Of a stretch of DNA of 64,000 bases, positions 15,686 through 25,738 are shown piece after piece; the stretch's first letter is position 1; every line of letters starts with the position of its first letter. The translations under genes were made by a program, and so were the position numbers. The notes beneath the pieces are model-generated. The model made no database searches and had not been told where the DNA came from. It worked only from the letters and a program-made list of their open reading frames with translations. Origin of the DNA: Kribbella pratensis. GTDB taxonomy: Bacteria; Actinomycetota; Actinomycetes; Propionibacteriales; Kribbellaceae. Location: assembly GCF_004365355.1 (NCBI RefSeq), contig NZ_SODP01000001.1, positions 999,473 through 1,063,472 of the forward strand. Direction: 5' to 3'.

Positions 15686-17884
15686 ATGACGGATCGACGG
15701 GGAAACGAGCCGCCACGCAAGCGTGGAGCGACACCGGGCCGGGAGAACCCACCCCGCAAGGCTCAACCCCGTCGTCCATCCACTACGGACAGTGCCCGCA
15801 CGACCCCACCCCGGCCCGAGTCCACCCGCGACCGCCTCCTCCGCAAAGCTCGCGAAGAGGAGCAGGCGGCGGCGCGTCGTCCGGTGAAGAAGGCGGCAGC
15901 GAATCCGCGGCCGGTGAAGAAGGCCGCTGCGAAGCGGCCTGCTCCCGGGGGTGCGGCGCCGCGCAAGCAAGTTCCCGCCAACGGCGCGGCCAGGAAGACG
16001 GCCAAACGTCCGGTGAAGAAGACCTCCGGCAAGAAGCGGCCGCCGCAGAATCGGCCTCAGCCGCGGCCCAGGAAGCCGAGGGTACGCAAGGCGCCGCGGA
16101 TGTTGCGGTTGGGGCGGCCGACGGTCCGGTTGCGGGTGACGTTCGGGGTCATGGCGTTCGTACTGTCGCTGTTCGCCGGGCGGCTGGTGCTGCTGCAGGG
16201 CGTGGACCCGGACAGCTACGCGCAGGCGGCGACCCGGGAGAACACCAAGCCGTTCATCCTGCACGCGACCCGCGGTGCGATCACCGATCGCAACGGCGTC
16301 GAGCTGGCCGTGTCCGAGGACGCGGTCGCGATCACCGCCGACCCGACGCAGACCAAGCCGGTGGCCCAGCAGCTCGCCTCGATCATCGCGCCGAAGGTGA
16401 CCGGTACGACGTACGGCAAGCTGGTCGCGGCGATGACCGGCAAGGGCCGCTTCACGTATCTCGCGCATCAGGTCCCGCCGACGACATGGAGCGCGATCCA
16501 GGCCGAGATCAAGACCGCGAACGCGACCATCGCCCAGCAGAACAAGGGCAAATCGCAGGACCAGGCGGCCCCCCTGCTGGCCGGGCTGTACACCGAGGAC
16601 GACCCGATCCGCAGCCACCCGAACGGCAGCATCGCCGCGACCGTGGTCGGTGTGACCGGTGCCGACGGCAAGGGACTGTCGGGGCTCGAGTACGGGCTGA
16701 ACGACAAGCTGTCCGGCCACGACGGCAGGGCGATGTACGAGGTCGACACCAAGGGCAACAAGATCCCGAACGCGAACCACACGGTCGAGGAGCCGAAGCC
16801 CGGTGTCGGCGTGCAGCTGACCCTGGACACCGATCTGCAGTTCTTCGCCGAGAAGCGGATCGAGCAGGCGGTTAAGCAGTACAAGGCCAGCTCCGGCACG
16901 GTGATCGTCGAGGATGTGAAGTCCGGTGAGCTGCTGGCGATGGCCAACTACCCGACCTTCGACCCGAACAAGCCGTACAAGCCCAGCGACCTGAACAACC
17001 CCGCGCTGGAGCGCACCTACGAGCCGGGCAGTGTACAGAAGGTGGCCACCATGGCCGCGCTCGCCGACGCCGGCCTGATCGACCTGAACACCAAGCTCCG
17101 GGTGCCGGGCAGCATCGAGGTTCAGCGGCGCAAGATCAAGGACCACTGGGACCACGGACCGATGAACCTGACCATCGCCGGTGTGGTCGCGAAGTCGTCG
17201 AACGTCGGCACGATCATGGCCGCGCAGCAGATGCGGATCCCGCAGTTCGTGAAGTACCTGCACGACTTCGGGTTCGGCCAGCCGACCGGCCTGAACTTCC
17301 CCGGCGAGAGCAACGGGAAGCTGATGGAGGGCGACGAGTGGCCGGAGATCACCCGGTCGAACGTCGCGTTCGGCCAGGGCCTGTCGGTGAACGCGGTGCA
17401 GATGGCGGCAGCGGTGAACACCGTTGCCAACGGCGGCGTCTACGTACCGCCGAAGCTGGTCCGCAACTACGTCGACGCGAACGGCACAGTGATCCCGAAC
17501 CAGACCGCGGCGCCGCACCGGGTGGTGAGCGAGAAGGCTGCCAAGGAGGTCGCCACGATGATGGAGGCGGTGACCGCCAAGAAGGGCACGGCGCCGCAGG
17601 CCGCGATCGACGGCTACCTGGTGGCCGGGAAGACCGGTACGGCGCAGGAGGTCGACTCGGCCTGCAGCTGTTACCGCAAGTGGGCCACTTCTTTTGCCGG
17701 ATTTGCTCCGGCCGACAACCCGCGCTTCGTTACCTACGTCGTACTGCACGACCCGAGTGACGGAGTTCGGGGTGGTGGCCTGCAAGGAGGACCGGTGTTC
17801 CGAGACGTGATGAGCTACGCGCTGCAGAAGTACGTTGTCCCGCCGACCGGAGCAAAGCAGCCCGACGTCCCGATCACCTGGTGA
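15686..17884 (+). CDS. ftsI: Septal peptidoglycan transpeptidase FtsI (PBP3-type, class B PBP)
   Basis: 732 residues. A basic Lys/Ala/Pro/Arg-rich cytosolic tail of about 135 residues (KKAAA and KRP patterns) precedes the membrane anchor (VTFGVMAFVLSLFAGRLVLL, about 152-171). The PBP dimerisation domain and transpeptidase domain follow, with SxxK in YEPGSVQKV, SxN in VAKSSNVGT and KTG in VAGKTGTAQE. It crosslinks septal murein with FtsW. The N-terminal tail is much longer than in E. coli FtsI. It starts 4 bp after ftsL and its stop overlaps murE. Confidence 0.95.
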   Translation: MTDRRGNEPPRKRGATPGRENPPRKAQPRRPSTTDSARTTPPRPESTRDRLLRKAREEEQAAARRPVKKAAANPRPVKKAAAKRPAPGGAAPRKQVPANGAARKTAKRPVKKTSGKKRPPQNRPQPRPRKPRVRKAPRMLRLGRPTVRLRVTFGVMAFVLSLFAGRLVLLQGVDPDSYAQAATRENTKPFILHATRGAITDRNGVELAVSEDAVAITADPTQTKPVAQQLASIIAPKVTGTTYGKLVAAMTGKGRFTYLAHQVPPTTWSAIQAEIKTANATIAQQNKGKSQDQAAPLLAGLYTEDDPIRSHPNGSIAATVVGVTGADGKGLSGLEYGLNDKLSGHDGRAMYEVDTKGNKIPNANHTVEEPKPGVGVQLTLDTDLQFFAEKRIEQAVKQYKASSGTVIVEDVKSGELLAMANYPTFDPNKPYKPSDLNNPALERTYEPGSVQKVATMAALADAGLIDLNTKLRVPGSIEVQRRKIKDHWDHGPMNLTIAGVVAKSSNVGTIMAAQQMRIPQFVKYLHDFGFGQPTGLNFPGESNGKLMEGDEWPEITRSNVAFGQGLSVNAVQMAAAVNTVANGGVYVPPKLVRNYVDANGTVIPNQTAAPHRVVSEKAAKEVATMMEAVTAKKGTAPQAAIDGYLVAGKTGTAQEVDSACSCYRKWATSFAGFAPADNPRFVTYVVLHDPSDGVRGGGLQGGPVFRDVMSYALQKYVVPPTGAKQPDVPITW

Positions 17885-19476
17885 TGGTGACGCAGGGTCA
17901 GGTAGGAGTCACAGGGTCCGGAGCGGTAGCCTCAGGGCCCGTGTCCACCCCTACCGCCGCAGGCGGCGCGGTCGCAGCGATCAGGCCACGGCACGTGGTG
18001 CCGGTCAGCCTCGCCGACCTCGCGAGCGTCGCCAACTCACCTGTCCCGGCAGAGTCAGCGGGGCCGCCGGTGACGGTCACCGGCGTCACCCTCGACTCGC
18101 GCTCTGTCCTCGCCGGCGACCTGTACGCCGCTCTGCCCGGTGCGGTCACGCACGGTGCGGAGTACGTCGCGAAAGCCCAGCAGGCGGGCGCAGTCGCCGT
18201 ACTGACCGATCCCACCGGCGCTGACCGGGCTGCTGCGAGCGGTCTGCCGGTGCTGGTCGTCGACAACCCGCGCAGCGTGCTCGGCGCGGTCGCGTCCCGC
18301 GTGTACGGCGAGCCGACCAGCGAGCTGCGGCTGCTCGGGGTCACCGGGACCAACGGCAAGACCACGACCAGCTTCCTGCTCGACGCAGTACTGCGGAGGC
18401 TCGGGCCGGCAGCGTTGATCGGGACGATTCAAACGCGTGTTGGCGACGAGGTCGTGAAGAGCGTCCGGACCACTCCGGAGGCCACCGACCTGCAGGCGCT
18501 GTTCGCGGTGATGCGGGAGCAGGCGGTCGCGTGGTGCGCGATGGAGGTGTCGAGCCACGCGCTGGCGATGGGGCGCGTCGACGGCGCCCGGTTCGCGGTC
18601 GCGGGCTTCACCAACCTCTCGCAGGACCATCTGGACTTCCACAAGACGTTCGAGGACTACTTCCAGGCGAAGGCCTCGTTGTTCACTCCGGAGCGGTGTG
18701 ATGTCGCGGTGGTGACCATCGACGACGAGTACGGGCGCAGGCTCGCCGCGCAGACCGTCGTACCGCTCGTGACCGTGTCGACCAAGGGGGACGCGGACTG
18801 GACGGTCGCCAATCGGCATCAGTCCGAGCACGGCACGACGGTGTTCGACGTCCGCGGGCCGGACGAGACGCTGACGCTCGAGATCGCCCTGCCGGGAGAG
18901 TTCAACGTCGCCAATGCGCTGCTCGCGACCGTGATGCTGCGACAGGCCGGCGTACCCGCTGATGCGATCGCGGCCGGTCTGCGGACGGCGACGGTGCCCG
19001 GGCGGATGGAGCTGTTCACCCGCGAGGACGGCCTGGTCGTGATCGTCGACTACGCGCACACCCCGGACGCGGTCGAGCTGGCGCTGCAGGCGGCTCGTGG
19101 CGCGACCAAGGGCCGGCTGTTCGCCGTCGTCGGCTGTGGCGGTGACCGCGACCCGTGGAAGCGGCCGGCGATGGGCGCCGCCGCTGCCCGGACCGCGGAC
19201 GTGGTGATCGTGACCGACGACAACCCGCGCAGCGAGGACCCGGCGACGATCCGCGCTGCCGCCATTGAGGGTGCGCGGGAGGCGGTTCCGGGCGTCGACC
19301 TGCACGAGATCGGCGACCGCCGGCAGGCCATCGCGTCCGCGATCGAGCTGGCCGGCCCCGGCGACACCGTCGTCGTACTCGGAAAAGGCCATGAGACCGG
19401 CCAGGACGTCGGCGGTGTGATCCACCCGTTCGACGACCGCGAAACCGTGCGTGACCTGTTGGAGGCAGACCGGTGA
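17884..19476 (+). CDS. murE: UDP-MurNAc-tripeptide synthetase MurE
   Basis: 530 residues with the three Mur ligase domains. The ATP loop is [13 protein letters not shown], followed by EVSSHALAMGRVDG and YAHTPDAVE. The specificity motif reads DDNPRSEDP, the DNPR form typical of diaminopimelate-adding MurE, so it is expected to add DAP to UDP-MurNAc-L-Ala-D-Glu. ATG 17884 overlaps the ftsI stop (TGATG). A GTG at 17941 is an alternative that would drop about 19 poorly conserved residues. Its stop overlaps murF. Confidence 0.95.
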   Translation: MVTQGQVGVTGSGAVASGPVSTPTAAGGAVAAIRPRHVVPVSLADLASVANSPVPAESAGPPVTVTGVTLDSRSVLAGDLYAALPGAVTHGAEYVAKAQQAGAVAVLTDPTGADRAAASGLPVLVVDNPRSVLGAVASRVYGEPTSELRLLGVTGTNGKTTTSFLLDAVLRRLGPAALIGTIQTRVGDEVVKSVRTTPEATDLQALFAVMREQAVAWCAMEVSSHALAMGRVDGARFAVAGFTNLSQDHLDFHKTFEDYFQAKASLFTPERCDVAVVTIDDEYGRRLAAQTVVPLVTVSTKGDADWTVANRHQSEHGTTVFDVRGPDETLTLEIALPGEFNVANALLATVMLRQAGVPADAIAAGLRTATVPGRMELFTREDGLVVIVDYAHTPDAVELALQAARGATKGRLFAVVGCGGDRDPWKRPAMGAAAARTADVVIVTDDNPRSEDPATIRAAAIEGAREAVPGVDLHEIGDRRQAIASAIELAGPGDTVVVLGKGHETGQDVGGVIHPFDDRETVRDLLEADR

Positions 19477-20864
19477 TCCCTGTCAGTTGCGGCGAGATCG
19501 CCGATGCCGTTCGCGGCGAGCTCGTGGGTGTCGAACCCACGGCTGTCGTCGACGGCTCGGTGGTGATCGATTCGCGAGCCGCGGAACCGCGCGGGCTGTT
19601 CGTCGCCCTGCCCGGTGAGCGTGTCGACGGGCACGACTACGTCGGTACGGCGACCGCGGCCGGCGTCACCGCCGCGCTGACCACCCGGCCGATCGAGGGG
19701 AGTCCGTGCATCGTCGTCGACGACACGCAGCGGGCTCTCGGCGACCTGGCTCGGCTCGTGGTCGGCAGGCTGCCGGATCTCACCGTCATCGCGCTCACCG
19801 GCTCGTCCGGCAAGACCAGCACCAAGGACCTGATCGCCCAGGTCATCCGGCCGTACGGCGAGACCGTTTCGCCGGAAGGCTCGTTCAACAACGAGATCGG
19901 TCACCCGCTCACCGCGCTGCAGGCGACCGAAACCACGAAGTACCTGGTCGCCGAGATGGGGACCCGGCACCAGGGCGACATCGCCTATCTGACCGGGATC
20001 ACGCCGCCGGGCATCGGCCTGGTGCTGAACATCGGCACCTCGCACATCGGCGAGTTCGGCTCCCAGGACAACATCGCGATCGCCAAGGGCGAGCTGATCG
20101 AGGCGGTGCCGGCGGACGGCATCGCGATCCTGAACGCCGACGACCACCGGGTGGCCGCGATGCGGAGCCGGACGCAGGCCCGCATCCTGACCTTCGGCGA
20201 GGCGGCCGAGGCCGACATCCGCGCGGAGGGCGTCAAGCTCGACGCGGAGGGACGTCCGGCGTTCGTCTTGCACATCGGGGACTTCAGCGGCGACGTACAA
20301 CTGCAGTTCATCGGCGAGCACTATGTGTCGAACGCCCTCGCTGCGGCGGCGGTCGGGTCGGCGATCGGCCTGACGCCCGGGCAGATCACCGACGGCCTGA
20401 ACGCGGCCACCCGGGTGTCTGCCGCGCGGATGGAGCTGACCGAGCGGGCCGACGGTGTGACGATCATCAACGACGCGTTCAACGCCAACCCGGACTCGAC
20501 GCGCGCGGCGCTGAAGTCGCTGGTCGCCATCGGCCGTTCGCGCGGTGCACGGACCTGGGCCGTGCTCGGCGAGATGCTCGAGCTCGGCGACACCTCCGCC
20601 GACGAGCACGATGCGATCGGGCGCCTCGTCGTCCGGCTCGACGTGAACCGGCTGCTCGTGGTGGGTGAGGGAGCGAAACCGATCCACCTCGGCGCCTCGC
20701 TGGAAGGCTCCTGGGGCAACGAGTCCGCGTTCGTCGACACGATCCCGGAAGCGCTCGAGCTGCTCAGGTCCGAGCTGCGCGCGGGCGACGTCGTACTGGT
20801 GAAGTCTTCGAAGGGCTCGAAACTGCGCAGCCTCGCTGACGCATTGCTGGAGGACGTGCAGTGA
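19473..20864 (+). CDS. murF: UDP-MurNAc-tripeptide D-alanyl-D-alanine ligase MurF
   Basis: 463 residues. The Mur ligase ATP loop is [17 protein letters not shown], and the central domain has [15 protein letters not shown] and [13 protein letters not shown]. The C-terminal domain has [16 protein letters not shown]. It adds D-Ala-D-Ala to complete the pentapeptide precursor. GTG 19473 overlaps the murE stop by 4 bp, and its own stop overlaps the mraY start in the same way, giving a tightly coupled chain. Confidence 0.96.
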   Translation: MIPVSCGEIADAVRGELVGVEPTAVVDGSVVIDSRAAEPRGLFVALPGERVDGHDYVGTATAAGVTAALTTRPIEGSPCIVVDDTQRALGDLARLVVGRLPDLTVIALTGSSGKTSTKDLIAQVIRPYGETVSPEGSFNNEIGHPLTALQATETTKYLVAEMGTRHQGDIAYLTGITPPGIGLVLNIGTSHIGEFGSQDNIAIAKGELIEAVPADGIAILNADDHRVAAMRSRTQARILTFGEAAEADIRAEGVKLDAEGRPAFVLHIGDFSGDVQLQFIGEHYVSNALAAAAVGSAIGLTPGQITDGLNAATRVSAARMELTERADGVTIINDAFNANPDSTRAALKSLVAIGRSRGARTWAVLGEMLELGDTSADEHDAIGRLVVRLDVNRLLVVGEGAKPIHLGASLEGSWGNESAFVDTIPEALELLRSELRAGDVVLVKSSKGSKLRSLADALLEDVQ

Positions 20865-21928
20865 TCTCGATCCTGTTCGGTGGCGCCGTCGCGATGGTGC
20901 TGACGCTGATCGGCACGCGCTGGGCGATCAGATGGCTGGCCAAGCGCGGCTACGGCCAGGAGATCCGCGCGGACGGCCCGACCTCGCACCACATCAAGCG
21001 CGGTACGCCGACCATGGGCGGCGCCGTGTTCATCGTCGCGACGATCGTCGGGTACTTCGCGGCGAAGCTGTTCACGATGACGCCGCCGAGCGCCTCGGCG
21101 CTCCTGGTGCTGTTCCTGTTCGCGGGAATGGGCGCGGTCGGCTTCCTGGACGACTTCATCAAGATCTTCCGGCAACGCAGCCTCGGCCTGCGCAGCAAGG
21201 CGAAACTGGCCGGCCAGACCTTCGTCGCGGTGGTGTTCGCGGTGCTCGCGCTGCAGTTCCCGGACGAGCGCGGGCAGCGGCCGGCCTCGCCGTTCATCTC
21301 GTTCATCCGTGACATCGGCTGGCTGGAGCTGCCGGCCATCCTGGTGATCATCTGGATCCTGCTGCTGATCGCCGGTATGTCGAACGGCGTCAACCTGGTC
21401 GACGGTCTGGACGGTCTGGCGACCGGCGCGTCGATGATGGTGTTCGGCGCGTACACGCTGATCTGCATCTGGCAGTTCAACCAGAGCTGTGCGACCGCGA
21501 ACGGTGTCGGCGCCAAGTGTTACGAGGTCCGGGATCCACATGACCTGGCCGTGGTCGCTGCCTGTCTGACCGGCGCGCTGTTCGGCTTCCTGTGGTGGAA
21601 CGCCTCGCCGGCGAAGATCTTCATGGGTGATACCGGTTCGCTGTCGCTCGGTGGCGCGCTGGCGGGTATGGCGGTGATGACCCGGACCGAGCTGCTCGTG
21701 CTGCTGCTCGGCGGCCTGTTCGTGATCGTCACCGCCTCGGTCATCCTGCAGGTCGGGTACTTCAAGGCCACCAAGGGCAAACGCCTGTTCCGGATGGCGC
21801 CGCTGCATCACCACTTCGAGATGCTCGGCTGGGAACAGGTCAACATCGTGATCCGCTTCTGGATCATCCAAGGACTGTGTGTGGTGATCGGACTCGGGGT
21901 CTTCTACGCAGAATGGGTGACCGGATGA
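20861..21928 (+). CDS. mraY: Phospho-N-acetylmuramoyl-pentapeptide transferase MraY
   Basis: 355 residues, polytopic membrane protein of about ten helices. Signature motifs are [36 protein letters not shown] (catalytic Asp region), [14 protein letters not shown] and the terminal [12 protein letters not shown]. It transfers phospho-MurNAc-pentapeptide to undecaprenyl phosphate to make lipid I. GTG 20861 overlaps the murF stop. The stop overlaps the murD ATG (ATGA). Confidence 0.97.
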   Translation: MISILFGGAVAMVLTLIGTRWAIRWLAKRGYGQEIRADGPTSHHIKRGTPTMGGAVFIVATIVGYFAAKLFTMTPPSASALLVLFLFAGMGAVGFLDDFIKIFRQRSLGLRSKAKLAGQTFVAVVFAVLALQFPDERGQRPASPFISFIRDIGWLELPAILVIIWILLLIAGMSNGVNLVDGLDGLATGASMMVFGAYTLICIWQFNQSCATANGVGAKCYEVRDPHDLAVVAACLTGALFGFLWWNASPAKIFMGDTGSLSLGGALAGMAVMTRTELLVLLLGGLFVIVTASVILQVGYFKATKGKRLFRMAPLHHHFEMLGWEQVNIVIRFWIIQGLCVVIGLGVFYAEWVTG

Positions 21929-23361
21929 CGCTTGAGACACGCACCGACGACGGCTGGGCGACGACGCGGTTCGTCGTTGTCGGCTTCGGGACGGCGGGCT
22001 ATGCGTGCGCGGACTCGTTGATCCAGGCCGGCGCCGAGCACCTCGTCGTACTCGATGATCGCGACAACGAGGCGCTGCGCGAGAAGGCGGTGATCCTGGA
22101 GACGCTCGGCGCCACGATCACCCTCGGCCCGGGCAGTACGGCGGAGTTGCCGAAGGACGTCGACGTGGTCGTCACGTCTCCCGGCGTACCGCCGCATGCG
22201 CCGTTGCTCGCGCAGGCGGCCGAGCGCGAAGTACCGATCTGGAGCGAGATCGAGCTGGCGTGGCGACTGCGCGACCCGGCGAACCCCGCACCGTGGTTGT
22301 GCATCACCGGCACCAACGGCAAGACGACGACGGTGCAGATGCTGACCGCGATGCTGCAGGCCGCCGGCCTCCGCACTGTTGCCGCGGGCAACGTCGGGCT
22401 GCCGTTGCTCGAGGCCGTGATGGACCCCGAGCCGTACGACGTGATCGCGGTCGAGCTGTCCAGCTACCAGCTGCACTACACACACTCGATGTCGGCGCAC
22501 TCGGCCGCTGTGCTGAACATCGCGCCGGACCACGTCGACTGGCACGGCTCGCTGGATGCGTACGCCAAGGACAAGGGCCGCATCTTCGAGAACTGCCAGA
22601 TCGCGTGCGTGTACAACGTTGCCGACCCGGCGACCGAGCAGCTCGTGATGGACGCGGACGTGATCGAGGGCTGCCGCGCGATCGGCTTCACCCTCGGCAC
22701 ACCGGGACTGTCGATGCTCGGGATCGTCGACGACCTGCTGGTGGATCGGGCGTTCGTCGAGCAGCGCGCCACGTCGGCGCTCGAGCTGGCGATGATCTCC
22801 GATGTCACGCCCGCTGCTCCGCACAACATCGCGAACGCGCTGGCCGCGGCGGCGCTGGCGCGGGCGTTCGGCGTACCGGCGACCGCGATCCGCGACGGGC
22901 TGCGGGGATTCCGCCCGGACAAGCACCGGATCGCGCACGTCGCGGAGGTTGCCGGGGTCAACTATGTGGACGATTCGAAGGCAACCAACCCGCATGCCGC
23001 GCAGGCTTCGCTGCTCGCGTACGAACATGTGGTGTGGATCGCCGGCGGTCAGGCCAAAGGCGCGACGTTCGACGAGTTGGTGATCGCGGCCCGCCGTCGG
23101 TTGCGTGCCGTCGTGCTGATGGGCCAGGACAAGCAGGTGATCGCCGAAGCTCTCGAGCGACACGCACCAGATGTCCCGAGGATCGTCGTCGAGGCAACAG
23201 ACACTGGAGCTATGCAGATCGTGGTGGGGGAGGCGGCGAAGCTCGCACAGGTGGGTGACACCGTGCTGCTCGCGCCTGGCTGCGCATCCTGGGACATGTT
23301 CGCCAACTACGGAGCCCGTGGGGACGCCTTCACCGAAGCCGTGCGCGCGCTCGGTAACTGA
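21925..23361 (+). CDS. murD: UDP-MurNAc-L-alanine D-glutamate ligase MurD
   Basis: 478 residues. An N-terminal Rossmann-like domain ([18 protein letters not shown]) is followed by the ATP loop [30 protein letters not shown], the [12 protein letters not shown] motif and [11 protein letters not shown]. The C-terminal part includes [19 protein letters not shown]. It adds D-Glu to UDP-MurNAc-L-Ala. ATG 21925 overlaps the mraY stop. A longer upstream extension in the same frame lies inside mraY and was rejected. Confidence 0.96.
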   Translation: MTLETRTDDGWATTRFVVVGFGTAGYACADSLIQAGAEHLVVLDDRDNEALREKAVILETLGATITLGPGSTAELPKDVDVVVTSPGVPPHAPLLAQAAEREVPIWSEIELAWRLRDPANPAPWLCITGTNGKTTTVQMLTAMLQAAGLRTVAAGNVGLPLLEAVMDPEPYDVIAVELSSYQLHYTHSMSAHSAAVLNIAPDHVDWHGSLDAYAKDKGRIFENCQIACVYNVADPATEQLVMDADVIEGCRAIGFTLGTPGLSMLGIVDDLLVDRAFVEQRATSALELAMISDVTPAAPHNIANALAAAALARAFGVPATAIRDGLRGFRPDKHRIAHVAEVAGVNYVDDSKATNPHAAQASLLAYEHVVWIAGGQAKGATFDELVIAARRRLRAVVLMGQDKQVIAEALERHAPDVPRIVVEATDTGAMQIVVGEAAKLAQVGDTVLLAPGCASWDMFANYGARGDAFTEAVRALGN

Positions 23362-23376
23362 TCCGGAGGTGATCGC

Positions 23377-24627
23377 GTGACCTCGATCGCGGATCAGCCC
23401 GAGGGCAGGAAGAACGGCGAGCGGGCCTGGGTCGCGGCGATCCGGGACGTGCTCGACCGGCCGCTGACGTCGTACCACATCGTGCTCGGCGCGACCGGGC
23501 TGCTGCTCGTGCTCGGGCTGATGATGGTGCTGTCGGCATCGAGTGTGCTGTCGCTGCGCGTCAACGGGAACAGCTACACGATCTTCGTCCGGCAGCTGAT
23601 CTGGGTCGTGGTCGGCCTGCCGATGGCCTACGTCGCCTCGCGGATGACGCCCCGGCATTTCCGCATGCTCGCGTACGTCGCGCTGCTCGGATCGATGTTC
23701 CTGCTGGTGCTGACCTACATCCCGGGCCTCGGCGTCGGCGTGAACGGCAACACCAACTGGCTGAACCTCGGCGGACCGCTGCAGATCCAGCCGAGTGAGT
23801 TCGCCAAGCTGGCGATGGTGATGTGGTGCGCGGATCTGTATGCCCGCAAGGAGAAGCTGCTCACCCAGTGGAAACATCTGCTGGTCCCAATGGTGCCGGT
23901 CTGCGGTCTGGTGATCGCGCTGGTCGTCGGCCAGCACGACCTCGGTACGGCGCTGGTGCTGATGGCCGTGATGATCGGCATGATCTGGATCGTCGGCGCG
24001 CCGACGCGGCTGTTCGTCGCGACGATCCTCGTGGTCGGCGCGGTGGCGACGTACTTCGTTAACGCGGAGAAGTACCGGATGCAGCGGGTCACGTCGTTCC
24101 TCGACCCGTTCTCGGACCCGATGGGCGTCGGCTGGCAGGCGTACCACTCGTTCTACGCACTCTCGACCGGCGGCTGGTGGGGCGTCGGGATCGGCAACAG
24201 CCGGCAGAAGTGGAGCAACCTGCCGGAAGCGCACACCGACTTCATCTTCTCGGTGATCGGTGAGGAGCTCGGCCTGGTCGGGTCGCTCACCGTGCTTGCT
24301 CTGTTCCTCACGCTGGCGTACGCCGGGGTGCGGATCGCGACGCGGAACACCGAGCCGTTCGTGCGCTATGCGGCGGCGGGGATCACGATCTGGATCATGG
24401 CCCAGACACTCGTCAACCTTGGCGCCGTGATCGGACTGCTACCCATCGTGGGTATCCCGCTCCCGCTTTTGTCGTACGGTGGTTCCGCACTGCTGCCGAC
24501 GCTGATCGCGATCGGCATGCTGCTGTCCTTCGCGAAGGCCGAGCCCGGCGCGCAGGCTGCCCTGAAAGAGACCAGGCGGCCCCGGTTCGGGTGGCTGCCT
24601 TCGCGGCGTACGCCGCACCACAAGTGA
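23377..24627 (+). CDS. ftsW: Septal peptidoglycan polymerase FtsW (SEDS family)
   Basis: 416 residues with about ten membrane segments. SEDS hallmarks include NTNWLNLGGPLQIQPSEFAK, the PEAHTDFIFSVIGEELG loop and GIPLPLLSYGGSALLPTL. It polymerises lipid II at the septum together with FtsI. GTG 23377 follows CCGGAGG at 23363-23369, fifteen bases after the murD stop. It lies between murD and murG, the usual order. Confidence 0.95.
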   Translation: MTSIADQPEGRKNGERAWVAAIRDVLDRPLTSYHIVLGATGLLLVLGLMMVLSASSVLSLRVNGNSYTIFVRQLIWVVVGLPMAYVASRMTPRHFRMLAYVALLGSMFLLVLTYIPGLGVGVNGNTNWLNLGGPLQIQPSEFAKLAMVMWCADLYARKEKLLTQWKHLLVPMVPVCGLVIALVVGQHDLGTALVLMAVMIGMIWIVGAPTRLFVATILVVGAVATYFVNAEKYRMQRVTSFLDPFSDPMGVGWQAYHSFYALSTGGWWGVGIGNSRQKWSNLPEAHTDFIFSVIGEELGLVGSLTVLALFLTLAYAGVRIATRNTEPFVRYAAAGITIWIMAQTLVNLGAVIGLLPIVGIPLPLLSYGGSALLPTLIAIGMLLSFAKAEPGAQAALKETRRPRFGWLPSRRTPHHK

Positions 24628-24649
24628 ACCCGCGGGAGCGTTGAAAGCT

Positions 24650-25738
24650 GTGCCCAGCATCGTTCTGGCCGGCGGCGGTAGCGCCGGCCACACCTCACCC
24701 CTGATCGCCACCGCCGACGCCCTGCGCCGGATCGACCCGACCGTCGAGATCCTCGCGCTCGGGACCGAGCGCGGCCTCGAGACCCGCGTCGTACCGGAGG
24801 CCGGCTACCGGCTGGAGCTGATCCCGCCGGTGCCGCTGCCGCGCAGACCGACGCCGGCGCTGCTCGCCGTACCGGGGAAGATGCTGGCCTCGGTCAGCGC
24901 GGCCCGCCGGGCGCTCGACGAGGCCAAGGCCGACGTCCTGGTCGGATTCGGCGGCTACGTCTCCACCCCGGCGTACGTCGCTGCCTGGCGGCGGAAGACG
25001 CCGATCGTCGTCCACGAGGGCAACGCGGTGCCGGGGATCGCGAACAAGTTCGCCGCGCGCTACTGCACGCAGTACGTCAAGACGTCGTTCCCGGGCACCG
25101 AGCTGCCGCACGCCGAGTACGTCGGGCTGCCGATCCGGCGCGCGATCTCCACGCTGGACCGGGCAGCACTGCGGGCCGAGGCGCGGCAGTTCTTCGGCCT
25201 GGACCCGGATGCGCCGACGCTGTTCGTGACCGGCGGGTCGCAGGGAGCACGGCAGATCAACGAGGCCGTCTCCGGCGCTGCCGCGGACCTGCAGGCGGCC
25301 GGCATCCAGGTCCTGCACGCGATCGGCCCGAAGAACAGCCTCGAAGTGCCGCAGACCGGCCGCTACCCGTACGTCGTCCTGAACTACGTCGACCGGATGG
25401 ACCTCGCGTACGCCGCGGCCGACCTGGTGGTCTGCCGCTCGGGAGCGAACACGGTCACCGAGGTGTCCGGTGTCGGACTGCCCGCGATCTACGTACCGCT
25501 GCCGATCGGTAACGGTGAGCAGCGACTGAACGCGAAACCGGTCGTCGACGTCGGCGGCGGAGTGCTGATCGACAACGCCGAGATGACCGCGGACTGGATC
25601 CGGGCGAATGTGCCGCAACTTCTGCACGACCGCGAGCGTCTGACAACCATGTCCACAGCTGCGACCGGTGTGATCCGGACGGATGCCGACGAGCGATTGG
25701 CGCGGATCATCCTGGATGTGGTGAGGTCTGCTTCGTGA
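24650..25738 (+). CDS. murG: Lipid II synthase MurG (N-acetylglucosaminyltransferase)
   Basis: 362 residues, GT28 family. The N-terminal glycine loop is LAGGGSAGHTSPLI, with VGFGGYVSTPAYVAAWR and HEGNAVPGIANK. The C-terminal donor-binding domain has FVTGGSQGARQINEAV and CRSGANTVTEVSGVGLPAIYVPLP (read as two adjacent motifs). It adds GlcNAc to lipid I on the inner membrane face. The start is uncertain. GTG 24650 gives the canonical N-terminus, while TTG 24641 would add three residues. Its stop overlaps murC. Confidence 0.95.
   Translation: MPSIVLAGGGSAGHTSPLIATADALRRIDPTVEILALGTERGLETRVVPEAGYRLELIPPVPLPRRPTPALLAVPGKMLASVSAARRALDEAKADVLVGFGGYVSTPAYVAAWRRKTPIVVHEGNAVPGIANKFAARYCTQYVKTSFPGTELPHAEYVGLPIRRAISTLDRAALRAEARQFFGLDPDAPTLFVTGGSQGARQINEAVSGAAADLQAAGIQVLHAIGPKNSLEVPQTGRYPYVVLNYVDRMDLAYAAADLVVCRSGANTVTEVSGVGLPAIYVPLPIGNGEQRLNAKPVVDVGGGVLIDNAEMTADWIRANVPQLLHDRERLTTMSTAATGVIRTDADERLARIILDVVRSAS

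Noticed and set aside
15662-17785. 707-residue minus-strand frame opposite ftsI
   Set aside because: Shadow frame caused by GC-rich third positions. The plus strand encodes intact FtsI with all active-site motifs.
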